A stretch of 64,000 bases of DNA from Sphingomonas rosea (GCF_039538065.1 NZ_BAABBR010000001.1:682001-746000), one strand, 5' to 3'. Counted from the stretch's first letter, positions 28,165 to 39,039 are shown. Made by a program: numbers and translations. The notes: a model not told the origin generated them from the letters alone.

Positions 28165-28766
28165 GCCTTGCGCCACCGGGCACGCAGCGCGACGCCGTAA
28201 ATGATGAGTGCGATGGCCGCGAAGGCGAACCACTGCACCATGTAGCTGCGATGATTGTTGGGGATTTCCGACAGGTCCGGCCCCGGATTGGCCGACAGGC
28301 CGGCCAGCGGCGGATCGGCCACCACCATCGCCGGGGCCGGGCGGTGATCGCTCAGCAGCCGGAGGAGCGAGCGGCTGTCGGGCGCGGTCGACAGATATCC
28401 CGTGACGAGCCCGCCCTTCCACGCCGGCAGTGCTCCGGGGCGTGCCTGGGTCCCGAGCTGCACCGCGATCGGCTCGCCGAGCGACGAGCGCCGGCATTGG
28501 GCGATCACCCGGAAGCCATATTTGCCCGCCCCCGCGAGATCGGGCGTCGCGGCATCCTCACAGTCGAGGCGAACGGGCCGCAGCTGGTTGAGCGAAAGAT
28601 CGGTGCCGCGCGCGAGCGTAAGCTGCGGCGCATCGACGTTGCGCGCGAAGCGGGCGATCAGCGCCTCCTTCTCTTGCCCGCGGTCTCGCTGCCACAAGCC
28701 GAGCGCGATCATCACCGCCACCGCCGCCAGGACGACGATCGTCGCGAACACCGGAACGCGCCTCAT
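28161..28766 (-). CDS. SURF1-like cytochrome oxidase assembly protein
   Basis: The protein has 201 residues with membrane segments at both ends (VPVFATIVVLAAVAVMIALG at the front, WFAFAAIALIIYGVAL at the back), the SURF1 topology. The front LGLWQRDRG motif and the late PGPDLSEIPNNHRSYMVQWF segment match the family. SURF1 helps insert heme a into subunit I of the aa3-type oxidase. The gene overlaps both neighbours by 4 bp, within the ctaE-DUF983-surf1 block. It is shorter than many SURF1 proteins but contains both ends of the family. Confidence 0.9.
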   Translation of the reverse strand: MRRVPVFATIVVLAAVAVMIALGLWQRDRGQEKEALIARFARNVDAPQLTLARGTDLSLNQLRPVRLDCEDAATPDLAGAGKYGFRVIAQCRRSSLGEPIAVQLGTQARPGALPAWKGGLVTGYLSTAPDSRSLLRLLSDHRPAPAMVVADPPLAGLSANPGPDLSEIPNNHRSYMVQWFAFAAIALIIYGVALRARWRKA

Positions 28767-29131
28767 TGGACCAGCCGCCCTTCATGCGCGGCATTGCGAT
28801 ATTCCGCACCGAGCAGCCACCCCTTGGCCAGCCGCAGCCCGCCGAGCGTCAGCCCGAGCCCCAGCGGGAGCCAGACGAGATGGACCCACCAGGCGGGCTC
28901 GAGCGCGGCGTCGAGCCAGACCGCGCCGATCACCAGCAGCGCGCCGACGATGAGAATGAGGAAGGCCGCCGGCCCGTCGCCGACGTTGAACTGCGCGAAG
29001 TCGAGCCCGCAGCGCTCGCAGCGGGCGCGAAAACGAACAGGGCCGGCGAACAGCCGGCCCTCGTGACATTGGGGGCAGCGACCGGCGAGCACATCGCCCG
29101 CCGGTCCCGTGTTCGAAATCAGCCGTGCCAC
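28763..29131 (-). CDS. DUF983 membrane protein with a zinc-ribbon front
   Basis: The protein is 122 residues if it starts at the GTG at 29131, which overlaps the ctaE stop by 13 bp; a GTG at 29152 would add 7 residues. Two CxxC motifs (GRCPQCHEG and ARCERCGLDF) form a probable zinc ribbon, followed by GDGPAAFLILIVGALLVIG and a second membrane segment. This is the DUF983 pattern. The gene is regularly found between ctaE and surf1 in alphaproteobacteria, which suggests a role in oxidase assembly, but its function is not established. Confidence 0.87.
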   Translation of the reverse strand: MARLISNTGPAGDVLAGRCPQCHEGRLFAGPVRFRARCERCGLDFAQFNVGDGPAAFLILIVGALLVIGAVWLDAALEPAWWVHLVWLPLGLGLTLGGLRLAKGWLLGAEYRNAAHEGRLVQ

Positions 29132-29949
29132 TCGGCGCCCCAGCCGCCCCACAGGTAGATGGAAACGAACAGGAACAGCCAGACGACGTCGACGAAGTGC
29201 CAGTACCAGGCCGCTGCCTCGAAGCCGAAATGCTTCTCGGGGGTGAAATCGCCCTTCTTGGCGCGGATGTAGCAGACGATCAGGAAGATGGTCCCGATCA
29301 GGACGTGCGCGCCGTGGAAACCGGTCGCCATCATGAAGGTCGAGCCGTAGACGTTGCCGCCGCTGGTGGTGGTGAAGCCGAACGGCGCGTGGGCATATTC
29401 ATAGGCCTGGATCGCGCTGAAGATCGCCCCGAGGATGATCGTCAGCAGGAGGCCGGTCTCGAGGCCCTTGCGATCATTGTTGATCAGGCTGTGGTGCGCC
29501 CAGGTGACCGTGGTGCCCGAACAGAGCAGGATCAGCGTGTTCAGGAGCGGGAAGCCGAGCGGGTTGATGACCGCCATGTCCTTGGGCGGCCAGACCCCGC
29601 CGACAGCGTCGACCGCGCTCGGGAAGAGCGCGTTGTCGAAGAAGGCCCAGAACCAGGCGAGGAAGAACATCACTTCCGAGGCGATGAACAGGATCATTCC
29701 GTAGCGCAGGTGGAGCTGCACGATCGGGGTGTGATCGCCGGCATGGCTCTCGTGCACCACGTCGCGCCACCAGCTGAACATCGTCAGCAGCACGCCCGCC
29801 GCGCCGAGCAGCAGAACGAACTTGCCGTAGGGATTGTCGTGCATCGTGAGCACGCCGCCTGCGGTCAGCGCGAGCCCCGAGAAGGCACCGATCAGGGGCC
29901 ACAGGCTCGGGGGCAGGATGTGATACGGATGGTTGCGCGTCGCGGCCAT
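29119..29949 (-). CDS. ctaE: Cytochrome c oxidase subunit III
   Basis: The protein has 276 residues with seven hydrophobic segments. Family features include NHPYHILPPSLWPL at the front, WWRDVVHESHAGDHTP, the SEVMFFLAWFWAFF segment with a conserved glutamate, and FHGAHVLIGTIFL followed by HFGFEAAAWYWHFVDVVWLF. It is the third core subunit of the aa3-type oxidase in the inner membrane. It lies 42 bp after ctaG and overlaps the DUF983 gene. Confidence 0.97.
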   Translation of the reverse strand: MAATRNHPYHILPPSLWPLIGAFSGLALTAGGVLTMHDNPYGKFVLLLGAAGVLLTMFSWWRDVVHESHAGDHTPIVQLHLRYGMILFIASEVMFFLAWFWAFFDNALFPSAVDAVGGVWPPKDMAVINPLGFPLLNTLILLCSGTTVTWAHHSLINNDRKGLETGLLLTIILGAIFSAIQAYEYAHAPFGFTTTSGGNVYGSTFMMATGFHGAHVLIGTIFLIVCYIRAKKGDFTPEKHFGFEAAAWYWHFVDVVWLFLFVSIYLWGGWGAEWHG

Positions 29950-29991
29950 GGGTCCTCGAAAGCTCGAAATCGTGAAAACTGCGCCCGCGCT

Positions 29992-30558
29992 CTAGCGAGC
30001 CTCGGCGCGCTTTTCCACCGGATAAAAAGTGTAGGACAGCGTGATCTCGTCAATGTGCGCCGTGGCGGGGTCGGTGCGGATCTTCGGATCGACGAAGAAC
30101 ACCACGGGCATCTGCACTTTCTGGCCGCCGTGCAGCGTCTGCTCGGTGAAGCAGAAGCATTCGAGCTTGCTGAAGTATTGGCCGGCGATCTCGGGCGAGA
30201 CGTTGAAGCTCGCAGTCCCCGTGGTCTCGCGCGCGGTCAGATTCTTGGCGCTGTAATAGGTCACGATCCGCTCGCCCGGTACGACCTTGGTCAGCCGCGT
30301 CTCGGGCTTGAATTCCCACGGCATGGCCGGCGAGACATTGGCATCGAAGCGGACCCCGACCGGAGCCAGCGCGGCCTGCGCGCCGGGAGCCGCATCGGCC
30401 CGCATCGGCGTACCCCCGAAGCCCGTCGCCTGGCAGAAGATCCGGTACAGCGGCACGCTCGCATAGGCGAGGCCGAGCATGAATAGCACGAAGGCGACCG
30501 CCCGCAGCGCGACCGTCCGGTTGCGGCGGGCGAGATCGGGCGCCGCCGCGCTGGTCAC
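29992..30558 (-). CDS. ctaG: Cytochrome c oxidase assembly protein CtaG (Cox11)
   Basis: The protein has 188 residues and starts with a GTG at 30558 that overlaps the preceding microprotein stop. A membrane anchor (VALRAVAFVLFMLGLAYASV) is followed by the copper-binding motif CFCFTEQTL, which delivers copper to the CuB site of subunit I. The PVVFFVDP and ITLSYTFYPV segments close the family domain. The position between ctaB and ctaE is standard. Confidence 0.96.
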   Translation of the reverse strand: MTSAAAPDLARRNRTVALRAVAFVLFMLGLAYASVPLYRIFCQATGFGGTPMRADAAPGAQAALAPVGVRFDANVSPAMPWEFKPETRLTKVVPGERIVTYYSAKNLTARETTGTASFNVSPEIAGQYFSKLECFCFTEQTLHGGQKVQMPVVFFVDPKIRTDPATAHIDEITLSYTFYPVEKRAEAR

Positions 30559-30686
30559 CGATTCACCGTCATCTTGGCGATGGTGATGAAGAAGGTCAGC
30601 GCGATGAAAGCGAACAGGAGCATCGCGGTGGTCTTGGCCGCCTTGCGCTGCCGCGCGCGGACCACTTCGTCCTCGGGCAGGCTCAC
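30555..30686 (-). CDS. 43-residue single-span membrane protein in the oxidase operon (CoxF-like)
   Basis: A frame of 44 codons runs from a GTG at 30686, overlapping the ctaB stop (GTGA), to a TGA that overlaps the ctaG start (GTGA). The charged front ([18 protein letters not shown]) precedes one membrane segment ([17 protein letters not shown]). Small proteins of this size and layout lie at the same place in other alphaproteobacterial oxidase operons. The double coupling argues that it is real although it is too short for most gene callers. Its role is presumably in oxidase assembly, by position only. Confidence 0.8.
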   Translation of the reverse strand: MSLPEDEVVRARQRKAAKTTAMLLFAFIALTFFITIAKMTVNR

Positions 30687-31582
30687 AGGAAGCGGTCCAC
30701 GACCAGCGCGCCGAACACCGCGAACTGATAGACGATCGAGAATTTGAACAACGCCTTCTCCGGTCCCATGCCCGCCGCTTCGGTCGCCTTGTTGGCCAGC
30801 ACCCGCAGGCTCAGGAACAGGAAGTAGACGCTGAGCACGCTCGCCACGACCCCGTAGATGGGCCCGGTCAGGCCGAGCGGCCACGGCGCGATCGCGACCG
30901 CCGCCATCGGCACCGAATAAAGCGCGATTTGCCGCCGCGTGGTCTCGATGCCCGCCACCACCGGGAGCATGGGCACGCCGGCGTTGGCGTAATCGGTCTT
31001 CACAAACAGCGACAGCGCCCAGAAGTGCGGCGGGGTCCACAGGAAGATGTTGAGGAACAGCAGCACCGGCAGCAGCTCGATCTTGCCGGTCGCGGCAACC
31101 CAGCCGATCAGCGGCGGGAAGGCGCCCGCAGCGCCGCCGATGACGATGTTCTGCGGCGTCCGGCGCTTGAGCCAGACGGTGTAGATGCCGACGTAGAAGA
31201 AGATGGAGAAGGCGAGGATCGCCGCCGCGAGATGATTGGCGGCAAGGTCCATCAGGACGACGCTGCCCGCGCTCAGGCCCACCGCAAACTGGAAGGCGGT
31301 CTGCGGGTCGAGCCGACCGCCGGGAAGCGGCCGCCCGGCGGTCCGCTTCATCTTGGCGTCGAGGTCGGCCTCGTACCACATGTTGAGCGCGCCCGCCCCG
31401 CCCGCGCCGAGCGCGATGCACAGGATCGCGGTGAAGGCCAGCACGGGGTGCATGGTCCCGGGCGCGGCCAGCAGGCCGGCGAGACCGGTGAAGACCACCA
31501 GGGTCATGACCCGGGGCTTGGTCAGCGCGAACAGGTCGCGCCAGTCGGCCGGAAGGTCGCGGGTGGGGACGGCAATGCTCAT
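30683..31582 (-). CDS. ctaB: Protoheme IX farnesyltransferase (heme O synthase)
   Basis: The protein has 299 residues from the ATG at 31582; an earlier in-frame ATG lacks family homology. It transfers a farnesyl group to heme b to make heme O. The prenyl-diphosphate site is [20 protein letters not shown] (about residues 76-95), with the NxxxDxxxD and RT-GRPL pattern, and the second motif [10 protein letters not shown] follows. Eight or nine membrane segments are visible. Its stop overlaps the start of the 43-residue membrane protein. It is separated from ctaD by three unrelated genes, so it needs its own promoter in the 58 bp before the start. Confidence 0.96.
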   Translation of the reverse strand: MSIAVPTRDLPADWRDLFALTKPRVMTLVVFTGLAGLLAAPGTMHPVLAFTAILCIALGAGGAGALNMWYEADLDAKMKRTAGRPLPGGRLDPQTAFQFAVGLSAGSVVLMDLAANHLAAAILAFSIFFYVGIYTVWLKRRTPQNIVIGGAAGAFPPLIGWVAATGKIELLPVLLFLNIFLWTPPHFWALSLFVKTDYANAGVPMLPVVAGIETTRRQIALYSVPMAAVAIAPWPLGLTGPIYGVVASVLSVYFLFLSLRVLANKATEAAGMGPEKALFKFSIVYQFAVFGALVVDRFL

Positions 31583-31640
31583 GGATGGGCGCCCTATAGT
31601 CCGCTTTACGTGGCAGCGAAAGGCGGCATAAGGTCGTTGC

Positions 31641-32249
31641 ATGACCAATGGATTATTGATTGCGATCAGCAGCTTGGCGCTCGCCGCCGGCGTTGCTCAG
31701 GCGACCCTGCCGAGCGCCGCCGCTCCCGCCGCCCAGGCTCCCGCCAAGGAAGACCTCGTCCGCGTCGCGCTCGACACCGAAAAGGGGCGAATCGTCCTCG
31801 ATCTCGACCGCGGCCGAGCGCCGGTCACGACCGCCAATTTCCTCCGCTACATCGATGCCGGGCGCTTCGACGGAATCACCTTCTACCGCGCCATGCCCTA
31901 CGGGAAGGACAATGGCCTCATCCAGGGCGGCATCACCAGGGACGCCAAGTTGCTCTACCCGGCGATTGCCCACGAGCCGGCGAGCAAGACCGGGATCCGA
32001 CACGAGCCCGGCACCATCCTCATGGCCAATGCCGGGCCGGGCACCGCGAAGAGCGACTTCTTCATCACGATCGGCGCCATCCCCTTCGGCGACGATTTCG
32101 CGCCCTTCGGCCATGTGGTCGAGGGCATGGACGTGGTGAAGGCGATCTTCGCCTCGCCCACCGATCCCGAAAAGGGCCTCGGCGCAATGAAGGGGCAGAT
32201 GCTCTCGCCGGGAATCAAGATCACCGCGGCCAAGCGGGTCGCCGGCTAG
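31641..32249 (+). CDS. Exported cyclophilin-type peptidyl-prolyl isomerase
   Basis: The protein has 202 residues with a signal peptide ending near [10 protein letters not shown], so it probably works in the periplasm. The cyclophilin domain shows [53 protein letters not shown] segments. It speeds proline isomerisation during protein folding. It is divergent from ctaB with 58 bp between starts and ends with a 4-bp convergent overlap with the DnaJ gene. This gene interrupts the oxidase genes. Confidence 0.92.
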   Translation: MTNGLLIAISSLALAAGVAQATLPSAAAPAAQAPAKEDLVRVALDTEKGRIVLDLDRGRAPVTTANFLRYIDAGRFDGITFYRAMPYGKDNGLIQGGITRDAKLLYPAIAHEPASKTGIRHEPGTILMANAGPGTAKSDFFITIGAIPFGDDFAPFGHVVEGMDVVKAIFASPTDPEKGLGAMKGQMLSPGIKITAAKRVAG

Positions 32250-32794
32250 CGCGCGGGTGCGGGCGCCTTGCCGTCCGCGCCGATCACCGTGCACGGACCG
32301 TCGGCATAGCGGCACCCGGGCTCGCGCGTCGGGTCGACCATCGTCTGGCCCGCCTGCGCCGTTCGGGCCGGCACCGGCTCGGGCGGCGGGGTGATCGAGG
32401 TGAAGGTGAAGAAGAAGATCGTCACCAGCGCCGCCAGCCCGAGAATGACGACCTTCGCCTTGCGCGAGGGCGGCTCGACCTCGACTTCATAGGGCCGCGG
32501 CGGCTGCCAGTGCGTCGCGCGCGGCCGCGGGCGCCGATAGCTCTGGTCGGGTCCGGTGAAGATCGGCCCGGGCTTGGGCGACGCCCGTTGCCGGTCATAG
32601 GCCGCCCGCGTGTCCGGGTCCTTGAGGCAGGCATAGGCCTCGTTGATCGCCTGCGCCTGGATCGCCGCATCGTCCGACCGGTTGATGTCGGGATGATAGC
32701 GCCGCATCAGCGTGCGATAGGCGAGACGGATCGCGGCATCGTCGGCACCGCGCTCGACCCCGAGGGTCGCATAATAGTCGCCCGAGGCTTCCAT
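32246..32794 (-). CDS. DnaJ-domain membrane protein
   Basis: The protein has 182 residues. The J domain occupies residues 6-65 with the HPD motif at 34-36 (RRYHPDINR) and NEAYACLKDPDTRAAYD behind it. A proline- and arginine-rich linker leads to one membrane segment (KVVILGLAALVTIFFFTFT) and a short tail with two cysteines. It lacks the zinc and substrate-binding domains of DnaJ, so it is a specialised co-chaperone that recruits Hsp70 to the membrane. It lies in minus orientation between two plus-strand genes. Confidence 0.9.
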   Translation of the reverse strand: MEASGDYYATLGVERGADDAAIRLAYRTLMRRYHPDINRSDDAAIQAQAINEAYACLKDPDTRAAYDRQRASPKPGPIFTGPDQSYRRPRPRATHWQPPRPYEVEVEPPSRKAKVVILGLAALVTIFFFTFTSITPPPEPVPARTAQAGQTMVDPTREPGCRYADGPCTVIGADGKAPAPAR

Positions 32795-32891
32795 CTTTCA
32801 GCAGGATAGCGAGCGGGACTGCTCGGGCCAAGGGCGTCCTTAACCCTAACCGCTGGGACTGACGTTAACCTGGAGCAGCTAAACGGGCTGC

Positions 32892-34232
32892 ATGTTTCAT
32901 CGATCGATCAGCGTCCCCATGGCCACCCGCGCCGAGATCATTGCCGCCTTCAGCTATGCCCTCGACCTCACCGAAGGCCAGCCCGCCGGCCATTGCATCC
33001 GCGCCTGCTGGATCGGGATGCAGGTCGGCCGGGCCCTCGGCCTCCCCAGGCGCGACCTCGGCGACCTCTACTACACCCTGCTCCTCAAGGACCTTGGCTG
33101 CAGCAGCAACGCGGCGCGCATCTGCGAGCTCTACGAAGCCGACGATCGCGCCTTCAAGCAGGGCTACAAGACCGTCGGGACCAGCCTCGCCGCCACCCTG
33201 CACTTCGTCTTCAGCAAGACCGCCCGCGGAAAGCCGCTCGGTCGCCGCCTGTCGGCGATCGGCAACATCCTGAGGAACGGCGACGAGATTGCGCAGGAGC
33301 TGATCGTCTCGCGTTGCACCCGCGGCGCCGACATCGCCCGCACGCTGCGCTTCTCGCCAGTGGTATGCGAGGGCATCTACCGTCTCGACGAGCATTGGGA
33401 CGGCTCGGGCCGCCCGGGCCGGCTCCAGGGCTTCGCGATCCCGCTCGTGTCGCGCATCGCGCTCCTCGCGCAGGTGGTCGACGTCTTTCACGGCCATGCT
33501 GGGCCCGAGGCCGCACTCGACGAGGCCCGCCGCCGCAGCGGCATCTGGTTCGATCCCGACCTCGTCCGCGCGCTCGAGGAAGCCGCGCTGAGCCCGACCT
33601 TCTGGACCAACCTCGGCTCGCCGACGCTCGAAGGCCGGGTCGTCCGCCTCGCGCCCATGGACGACACAGAGCGCTTGGGTGAGGATTATCTCGACGCCAT
33701 CGCCGACGCCTTCGGCCAGGTGATCGACGCCAAGAGCCCGTTTACCGCCGGACATTCGCAGCGCGTCGGCGACCTGTCCGGGCGGATGGCCCGCGCCTTC
33801 GGTCTCGATTCCGACCGCGCGCGCTGGCTGCGCCGCGCCGCGGTTCTCCACGATGTCGGCAAGCTGGGCGTCTCGAGCGCGATTCTCGAAAAGCCCGCCG
33901 GTCTCGACGAACGCGAGTGGCAGGAGATGCGCACGCATGCCACCCACACTCGCGCCATCCTCGGCCGGATCGGCGCGCTCGCCGACATCGCCGACATCGC
34001 CGCCGCCCACCATGAGCGGCTCGACGGCACCGGCTATCCCCTCGCCCTTCCCGCCGCCGCGATCGGCCGCGAGACCCGGATCATCACCACCTGCGACTAT
34101 TATGACGCGCTGACCTCGGACCGCCCCTATCGCGCGGCGATGTCGGTCGACGAGGCGCTCGCCACGATGGACGCCGCCGCCGGCACCGCGCTCGACCCCG
34201 ATTGCCTCGCCGCGCTCAAGCGCAGCCTCTGA
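32892..34232 (+). CDS. Tandem HD-domain protein with HD-GYP phosphodiesterase domain
   Basis: The protein has up to 446 residues. The C-terminal half is an HD-GYP domain, with H288, the H320-D321 pair in LHDVGKLGV, and HHERLDGTGYP at 373-383, so it may break down cyclic-di-GMP or a related nucleotide. The N-terminal half repeats the same plan in decayed form: H34, K66-D67 in place of the HD pair, and DEHWDGSGRPG at about 166-176. That half probably has lost metal binding and serves as a sensor or dimer partner. The ATG at 32919 is an alternative start. It is convergent with ctaD over a shared terminator. Confidence 0.9.
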   Translation: MFHRSISVPMATRAEIIAAFSYALDLTEGQPAGHCIRACWIGMQVGRALGLPRRDLGDLYYTLLLKDLGCSSNAARICELYEADDRAFKQGYKTVGTSLAATLHFVFSKTARGKPLGRRLSAIGNILRNGDEIAQELIVSRCTRGADIARTLRFSPVVCEGIYRLDEHWDGSGRPGRLQGFAIPLVSRIALLAQVVDVFHGHAGPEAALDEARRRSGIWFDPDLVRALEEAALSPTFWTNLGSPTLEGRVVRLAPMDDTERLGEDYLDAIADAFGQVIDAKSPFTAGHSQRVGDLSGRMARAFGLDSDRARWLRRAAVLHDVGKLGVSSAILEKPAGLDEREWQEMRTHATHTRAILGRIGALADIADIAAAHHERLDGTGYPLALPAAAIGRETRIITTCDYYDALTSDRPYRAAMSVDEALATMDAAAGTALDPDCLAALKRSL

Positions 34233-34249
34233 CCGCCGTCGCCTGAAAC

Positions 34250-34290
34250 GAGAAAGGCCGGCCCCGCATCGCGCGGGACGGGCCTTTCTC
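34250..34290. terminator. Bidirectional terminator between the HD-GYP gene and ctaD
   Basis: GAGAAAGGCC at 34250-34259 pairs perfectly with GGCCTTTCTC at 34281-34290, with further G/C pairing inside. It lies 18 bp after the HD-GYP stop and 20 bp after the ctaD stop, which are convergent. Confidence 0.8.
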
Positions 34291-34310
34291 TTGTTCGGGT
34301 CCGGACTGCC

Positions 34311-36014
<1,704 letters not shown>

Positions 36015-37154
36015 TTAGTTGGCCGCGCCGGCCGCGGGGGTCGCAGCGGGGGCGGAAGAATTGGCGGGGGCGGCGGCGGGCGTCGGCGCGGCGGTCACCG
36101 CGGCCGGGCTCACCGTGGTCGAGCCGGTGCTGTCGGGCGCCGCGGCCGGGGTCGCGCCCGGCATGGTCCCGCCCTTGGTGGCGACCCACTGCGCGTAGCG
36201 CTCGGGAGTCACGACCTCGATCGCGATCGGCATGAAGCCGTGGCGCGCGCCGCACAGTTCGGAGCACTGGCCGAAATAGACGCCGGGGCGATCGACCTTG
36301 ACCCAGGTCTCGTTGAGGATGCCCGGGTTGGCATCGGTCTTGATCCAGAAGGCCGGCATGGCGAAGCTGTGGATCACGTCGTTCGAGGTGACGATGAACT
36401 TCACCACCTTGCCCGCCGGGATCACCAGCCGCTCGTCGACCGCGAGCAGCTTGGGGCCGTCGGCGTCGGTGCGGAACTTGGCGCCGGCCGGCTGCTCGCC
36501 CTTTTCGTGGAGCATGTTCGAGACGATCTCGAAGCCGCCGTTGTCCGGATACTGGTAGGTCCAGTACCACTGGTTGCCGACCACCTTGACCGTGAGGTCG
36601 GCGGGCGGCGGGCTGTACTGGTGGCGGATGAGGCGGATCGACGGAACCGCGATCGCGACCAGGATCAGCACTGGCGCCAGCGTCCAGATGACCTCGACCA
36701 CCGTGTTGTGGCTGGTGCGGCTCGGGACCGGGTTCGCGCCGCGGCGGAACTTCAGGATCACGTAAATCAGCAGGATCAGGACGACCGCGCTGATGATCGC
36801 GCACAGCACGAGCAGCCAGTTGTTGTGGAAGGCGGCGGCCTCCTTGCCGACCGGCGAGAACTGGTCCTGCAGGCCCGCGCGGCCATCGGGAACGCCGATG
36901 CCGGGGGTCGGCGCGGCATGCTGGAAGGCGGGCGCGGCGCCGGTGGCGGGCGCAACGGCGCTCGCACCCGGGGTGGGATCGGTCGCGGTCGCAGCAGGCG
37001 TCGCGGCCGGATTGGCGGCGGCGGCGCTCGGGCCGGCCGGGGTCGCAGCTTGCTGCTGTTCCTGCGGAGCCGCCGTCGTCGCCGTCTGTCCCTGGGCGGC
37101 CGCGGGAACCATCCCGGCGGCAGCAAGCGCAATCAACCAATTTCTCAAGTTCAT
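36015..37154 (-). CDS. ctaC: Cytochrome c oxidase subunit II
   Basis: The protein has 379 residues from the ATG at 37154; the open frame continues upstream through non-coding DNA. A signal peptide (WLIALAAAGMVPAAAQG) is followed by about 70 residues rich in alanine, proline and threonine, then two membrane segments (LLVLCAIISAVVLILLIYVI and VIWTLAPVLILVAIAVPSI). The CuA site is in the C-terminal cupredoxin domain (FGQCSELCGARHGFMPI). After it comes a second alanine/proline-rich tail of about 60 residues. The core is normal; both low-complexity extensions are unusual for subunit II. Confidence 0.97.
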   Translation of the reverse strand: MNLRNWLIALAAAGMVPAAAQGQTATTAAPQEQQQAATPAGPSAAAANPAATPAATATDPTPGASAVAPATGAAPAFQHAAPTPGIGVPDGRAGLQDQFSPVGKEAAAFHNNWLLVLCAIISAVVLILLIYVILKFRRGANPVPSRTSHNTVVEVIWTLAPVLILVAIAVPSIRLIRHQYSPPPADLTVKVVGNQWYWTYQYPDNGGFEIVSNMLHEKGEQPAGAKFRTDADGPKLLAVDERLVIPAGKVVKFIVTSNDVIHSFAMPAFWIKTDANPGILNETWVKVDRPGVYFGQCSELCGARHGFMPIAIEVVTPERYAQWVATKGGTMPGATPAAAPDSTGSTTVSPAAVTAAPTPAAAPANSSAPAATPAAGAAN

Positions 37155-37330
37155 CTCAGCCCCGGTCACAGGTTCAAGCCATCGGTCGACCCGGCCGGGC
37201 CACCTGAAATCGGCGGCCTTATAGGCAGGGGTTCCCGCACGCTCAAGCGCTTGTCTGTGCCCGCCGGGCTGCCATAGAACAACCCATCCGAAAAGCGGTG
37301 TCCGATCCGCCGGGGGAAGGGGCCAAAACA

Positions 37331-37912
37331 ATGACCGAAAACGATATTCTGGCCGAGTTCCGGGCCGCCGAGGCGCTTCTCGAGGGTCATTTCATCCTTT
37401 CCTCGGGTCTTCGGTCCCCGCGCTACCTCCAGTGCGCGCGAGTCCTGATGGATCCGCGTCGCGCCGAACGGCTCGCCACCGCCCTCGCCGAGCGCATCGA
37501 TCCGTCGCTCCGTGCCCAACTGCAGGCGGTCGTCTCGCCCGCGATGGGCGGGGTGATCATCGGCCACGAAATGGGCCGCGCGCTCGGCCTCCCGGCCATG
37601 TTCGTCGAGCGCCCGACCGGCACGTTCGAGCTGCGCCGCGGCTTCCGCCTCGAGCCCGGCACCCGGGTCCTGATGGTCGAGGACGTCGTCACCACCGGCC
37701 TTTCGAGCCGCGAGGCGATCAGGGCGATCACGGCGGCCGGCGGCGAGGTGATCGCGGCCGCCGCGCTGGTCGACCGATCGAACGGCACCGCCGACCTCGG
37801 CGTCCCCTTCACACCCCTCATCCGCCTCGACGTCCCGACCTACGAAGCCGACGCGCTTCCCCCCGACCTCGCCGCCATCCCCGCGATCAAGCCCGGCAGC
37901 CGCGCCGCGTGA
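37331..37912 (+). CDS. pyrE: Orotate phosphoribosyltransferase
   Basis: The 193-residue enzyme joins orotate and PRPP to form OMP in pyrimidine synthesis. The start at ATG 37331 follows a GGGGGAAGGGG ribosome-binding site; an upstream in-frame start is in the promoter region. The front motif [19 protein letters not shown] and the PRPP loop [14 protein letters not shown] are clear. Length suits the short alphaproteobacterial form. It is divergent from ctaC and overlaps the next gene (GTGA). Confidence 0.96.
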   Translation: MTENDILAEFRAAEALLEGHFILSSGLRSPRYLQCARVLMDPRRAERLATALAERIDPSLRAQLQAVVSPAMGGVIIGHEMGRALGLPAMFVERPTGTFELRRGFRLEPGTRVLMVEDVVTTGLSSREAIRAITAAGGEVIAAAALVDRSNGTADLGVPFTPLIRLDVPTYEADALPPDLAAIPAIKPGSRAA

Positions 37913-38916
37913 TCATGCCCCTCGCCGCCGCCGCTGCGCTTGCCGCCGCTCCGCTCGGCGCGACTGTCGACAAGATTGCCGCCGACAGCGGCTTTGCCGG
38001 CGAGATCCTGATCGGCAAGGGCGACAAGATTGTCCTCAACAATGCCTATGGCGCCGTTGCACCGAGCGGCAAAGCGAAGCACCAGGTCGGCGCGCACTGG
38101 CGCCTCGCCTCGATCACCAAGCAGGTCACGGCCACGCTCTTCCTCAAGGCCATGGAAGAAGGTCGCGTGCCCGGGTCGCTCGATACTCCGATCGACGGGC
38201 TCGGCGACGTCACCTGGCGAATGCTGCTGACCCACCGCAGCGGTCTTCCCAACCCCGACGAAACGCCCAAGGATGCCGCGGGTGTGCCGGCTTTCTACAA
38301 CCAGCCGCTCACCCAGGCGATCGCCCATTGCTCGTCGCGGCCCGGCAAACCCGGCGCCGACTTCGCCTACAACAATTGCGATTATCTCGTCCTTGGCGGC
38401 GCGGTCATGGGTCGCAACCTGCTCGCCGACCCACAAGGGTGGCGGGGCTGGCCCGCGGGCATGACCATGGCGCGGCCGGGCGAGCTCGGCGTCCCCGGCT
38501 TCGTCGCCGGCAAGCCCGAACCGCGCTTCCGGCTCGATACCTTCTCGACCTCGGGCGGCCTGATCGGCACCGCTCGTGACGTCTTTCGCTTTGACCGCCA
38601 GCTGATGACCGGCAAGCTCCTTTCGCCCGCCGCCCGCGCGCTGATGTGGACTGCGGAGGGCGGTCGCAGCTATCAGGCGCTCGGCCAATGGGTCTTCCCC
38701 GGCAAGCTCGAGGGCTGCGCCGACCCCGTGCAGATCGTCCAGCGCGACGGCGAGATCCAGGGTGTGCAGGCGCGCAACTTCATCCTCCCCGACAAGGACG
38801 TGGCAGTGGTCCTCTTCACCAATCGCAGCAGCGACGATTTCGCGCTCGGCGAGGTGTGGCAGGGCAAGGGGTTCGTCTACGACCTGCTCTCCGCCGCCGC
38901 CTGTCCGACCGCATGA
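37909..38916 (+). CDS. Beta-lactamase-fold serine hydrolase (exported)
   Basis: The protein has 335 residues from the GTG at 37909 overlapping the pyrE stop; an ATG at 37915 is also possible. A short hydrophobic leader ([13 protein letters not shown]) suggests export. The catalytic SxxK is S68-IT-K71 (RLASITKQV), and the YxN tyrosine is in [19 protein letters not shown] is the usual family segment. Such proteins include class C beta-lactamases, D-aminopeptidases and esterases; I cannot tell which activity this one has. Its place between pyrE and pdxJ interrupts an otherwise housekeeping row, and the 170 bp after it hold three inverted repeats. Confidence 0.85.
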   Translation: MIMPLAAAAALAAAPLGATVDKIAADSGFAGEILIGKGDKIVLNNAYGAVAPSGKAKHQVGAHWRLASITKQVTATLFLKAMEEGRVPGSLDTPIDGLGDVTWRMLLTHRSGLPNPDETPKDAAGVPAFYNQPLTQAIAHCSSRPGKPGADFAYNNCDYLVLGGAVMGRNLLADPQGWRGWPAGMTMARPGELGVPGFVAGKPEPRFRLDTFSTSGGLIGTARDVFRFDRQLMTGKLLSPAARALMWTAEGGRSYQALGQWVFPGKLEGCADPVQIVQRDGEIQGVQARNFILPDKDVAVVLFTNRSSDDFALGEVWQGKGFVYDLLSAAACPTA

Positions 38917-38957
38917 TTGAACAATAGGATTTCGCCTGTCATGCCGGTCCGGGGGGC

Positions 38958-38987
38958 GCTTGCCTCGCGCTCCGGGGCGAGGCGAGC
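38958..38987. repeat. Inverted repeat 1 between the serine hydrolase gene and pdxJ
   Basis: GCTTGCCTCGC (38958-38968) pairs with GCGAGGCGAGC (38977-38987), 10 of 11 positions, over an 8-base loop. It could act as a terminator for the pyrE unit, but there is no T run after it, so a dispersed palindromic repeat is as likely. Confidence 0.6.
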
Positions 38988-39022
38988 CAGGGTCACAGTA
39001 CGTGACTTTCGCCGTGACCCTG
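38988..39022. repeat. Inverted repeat 2 between the serine hydrolase gene and pdxJ
   Basis: CAGGGTCAC (38988-38996) pairs perfectly with GTGACCCTG (39014-39022), 9 bp with a 17-base centre. It begins one base after repeat 1. Confidence 0.6.
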
Positions 39023-39039
39023 TACGAAGGGGGATGGGG

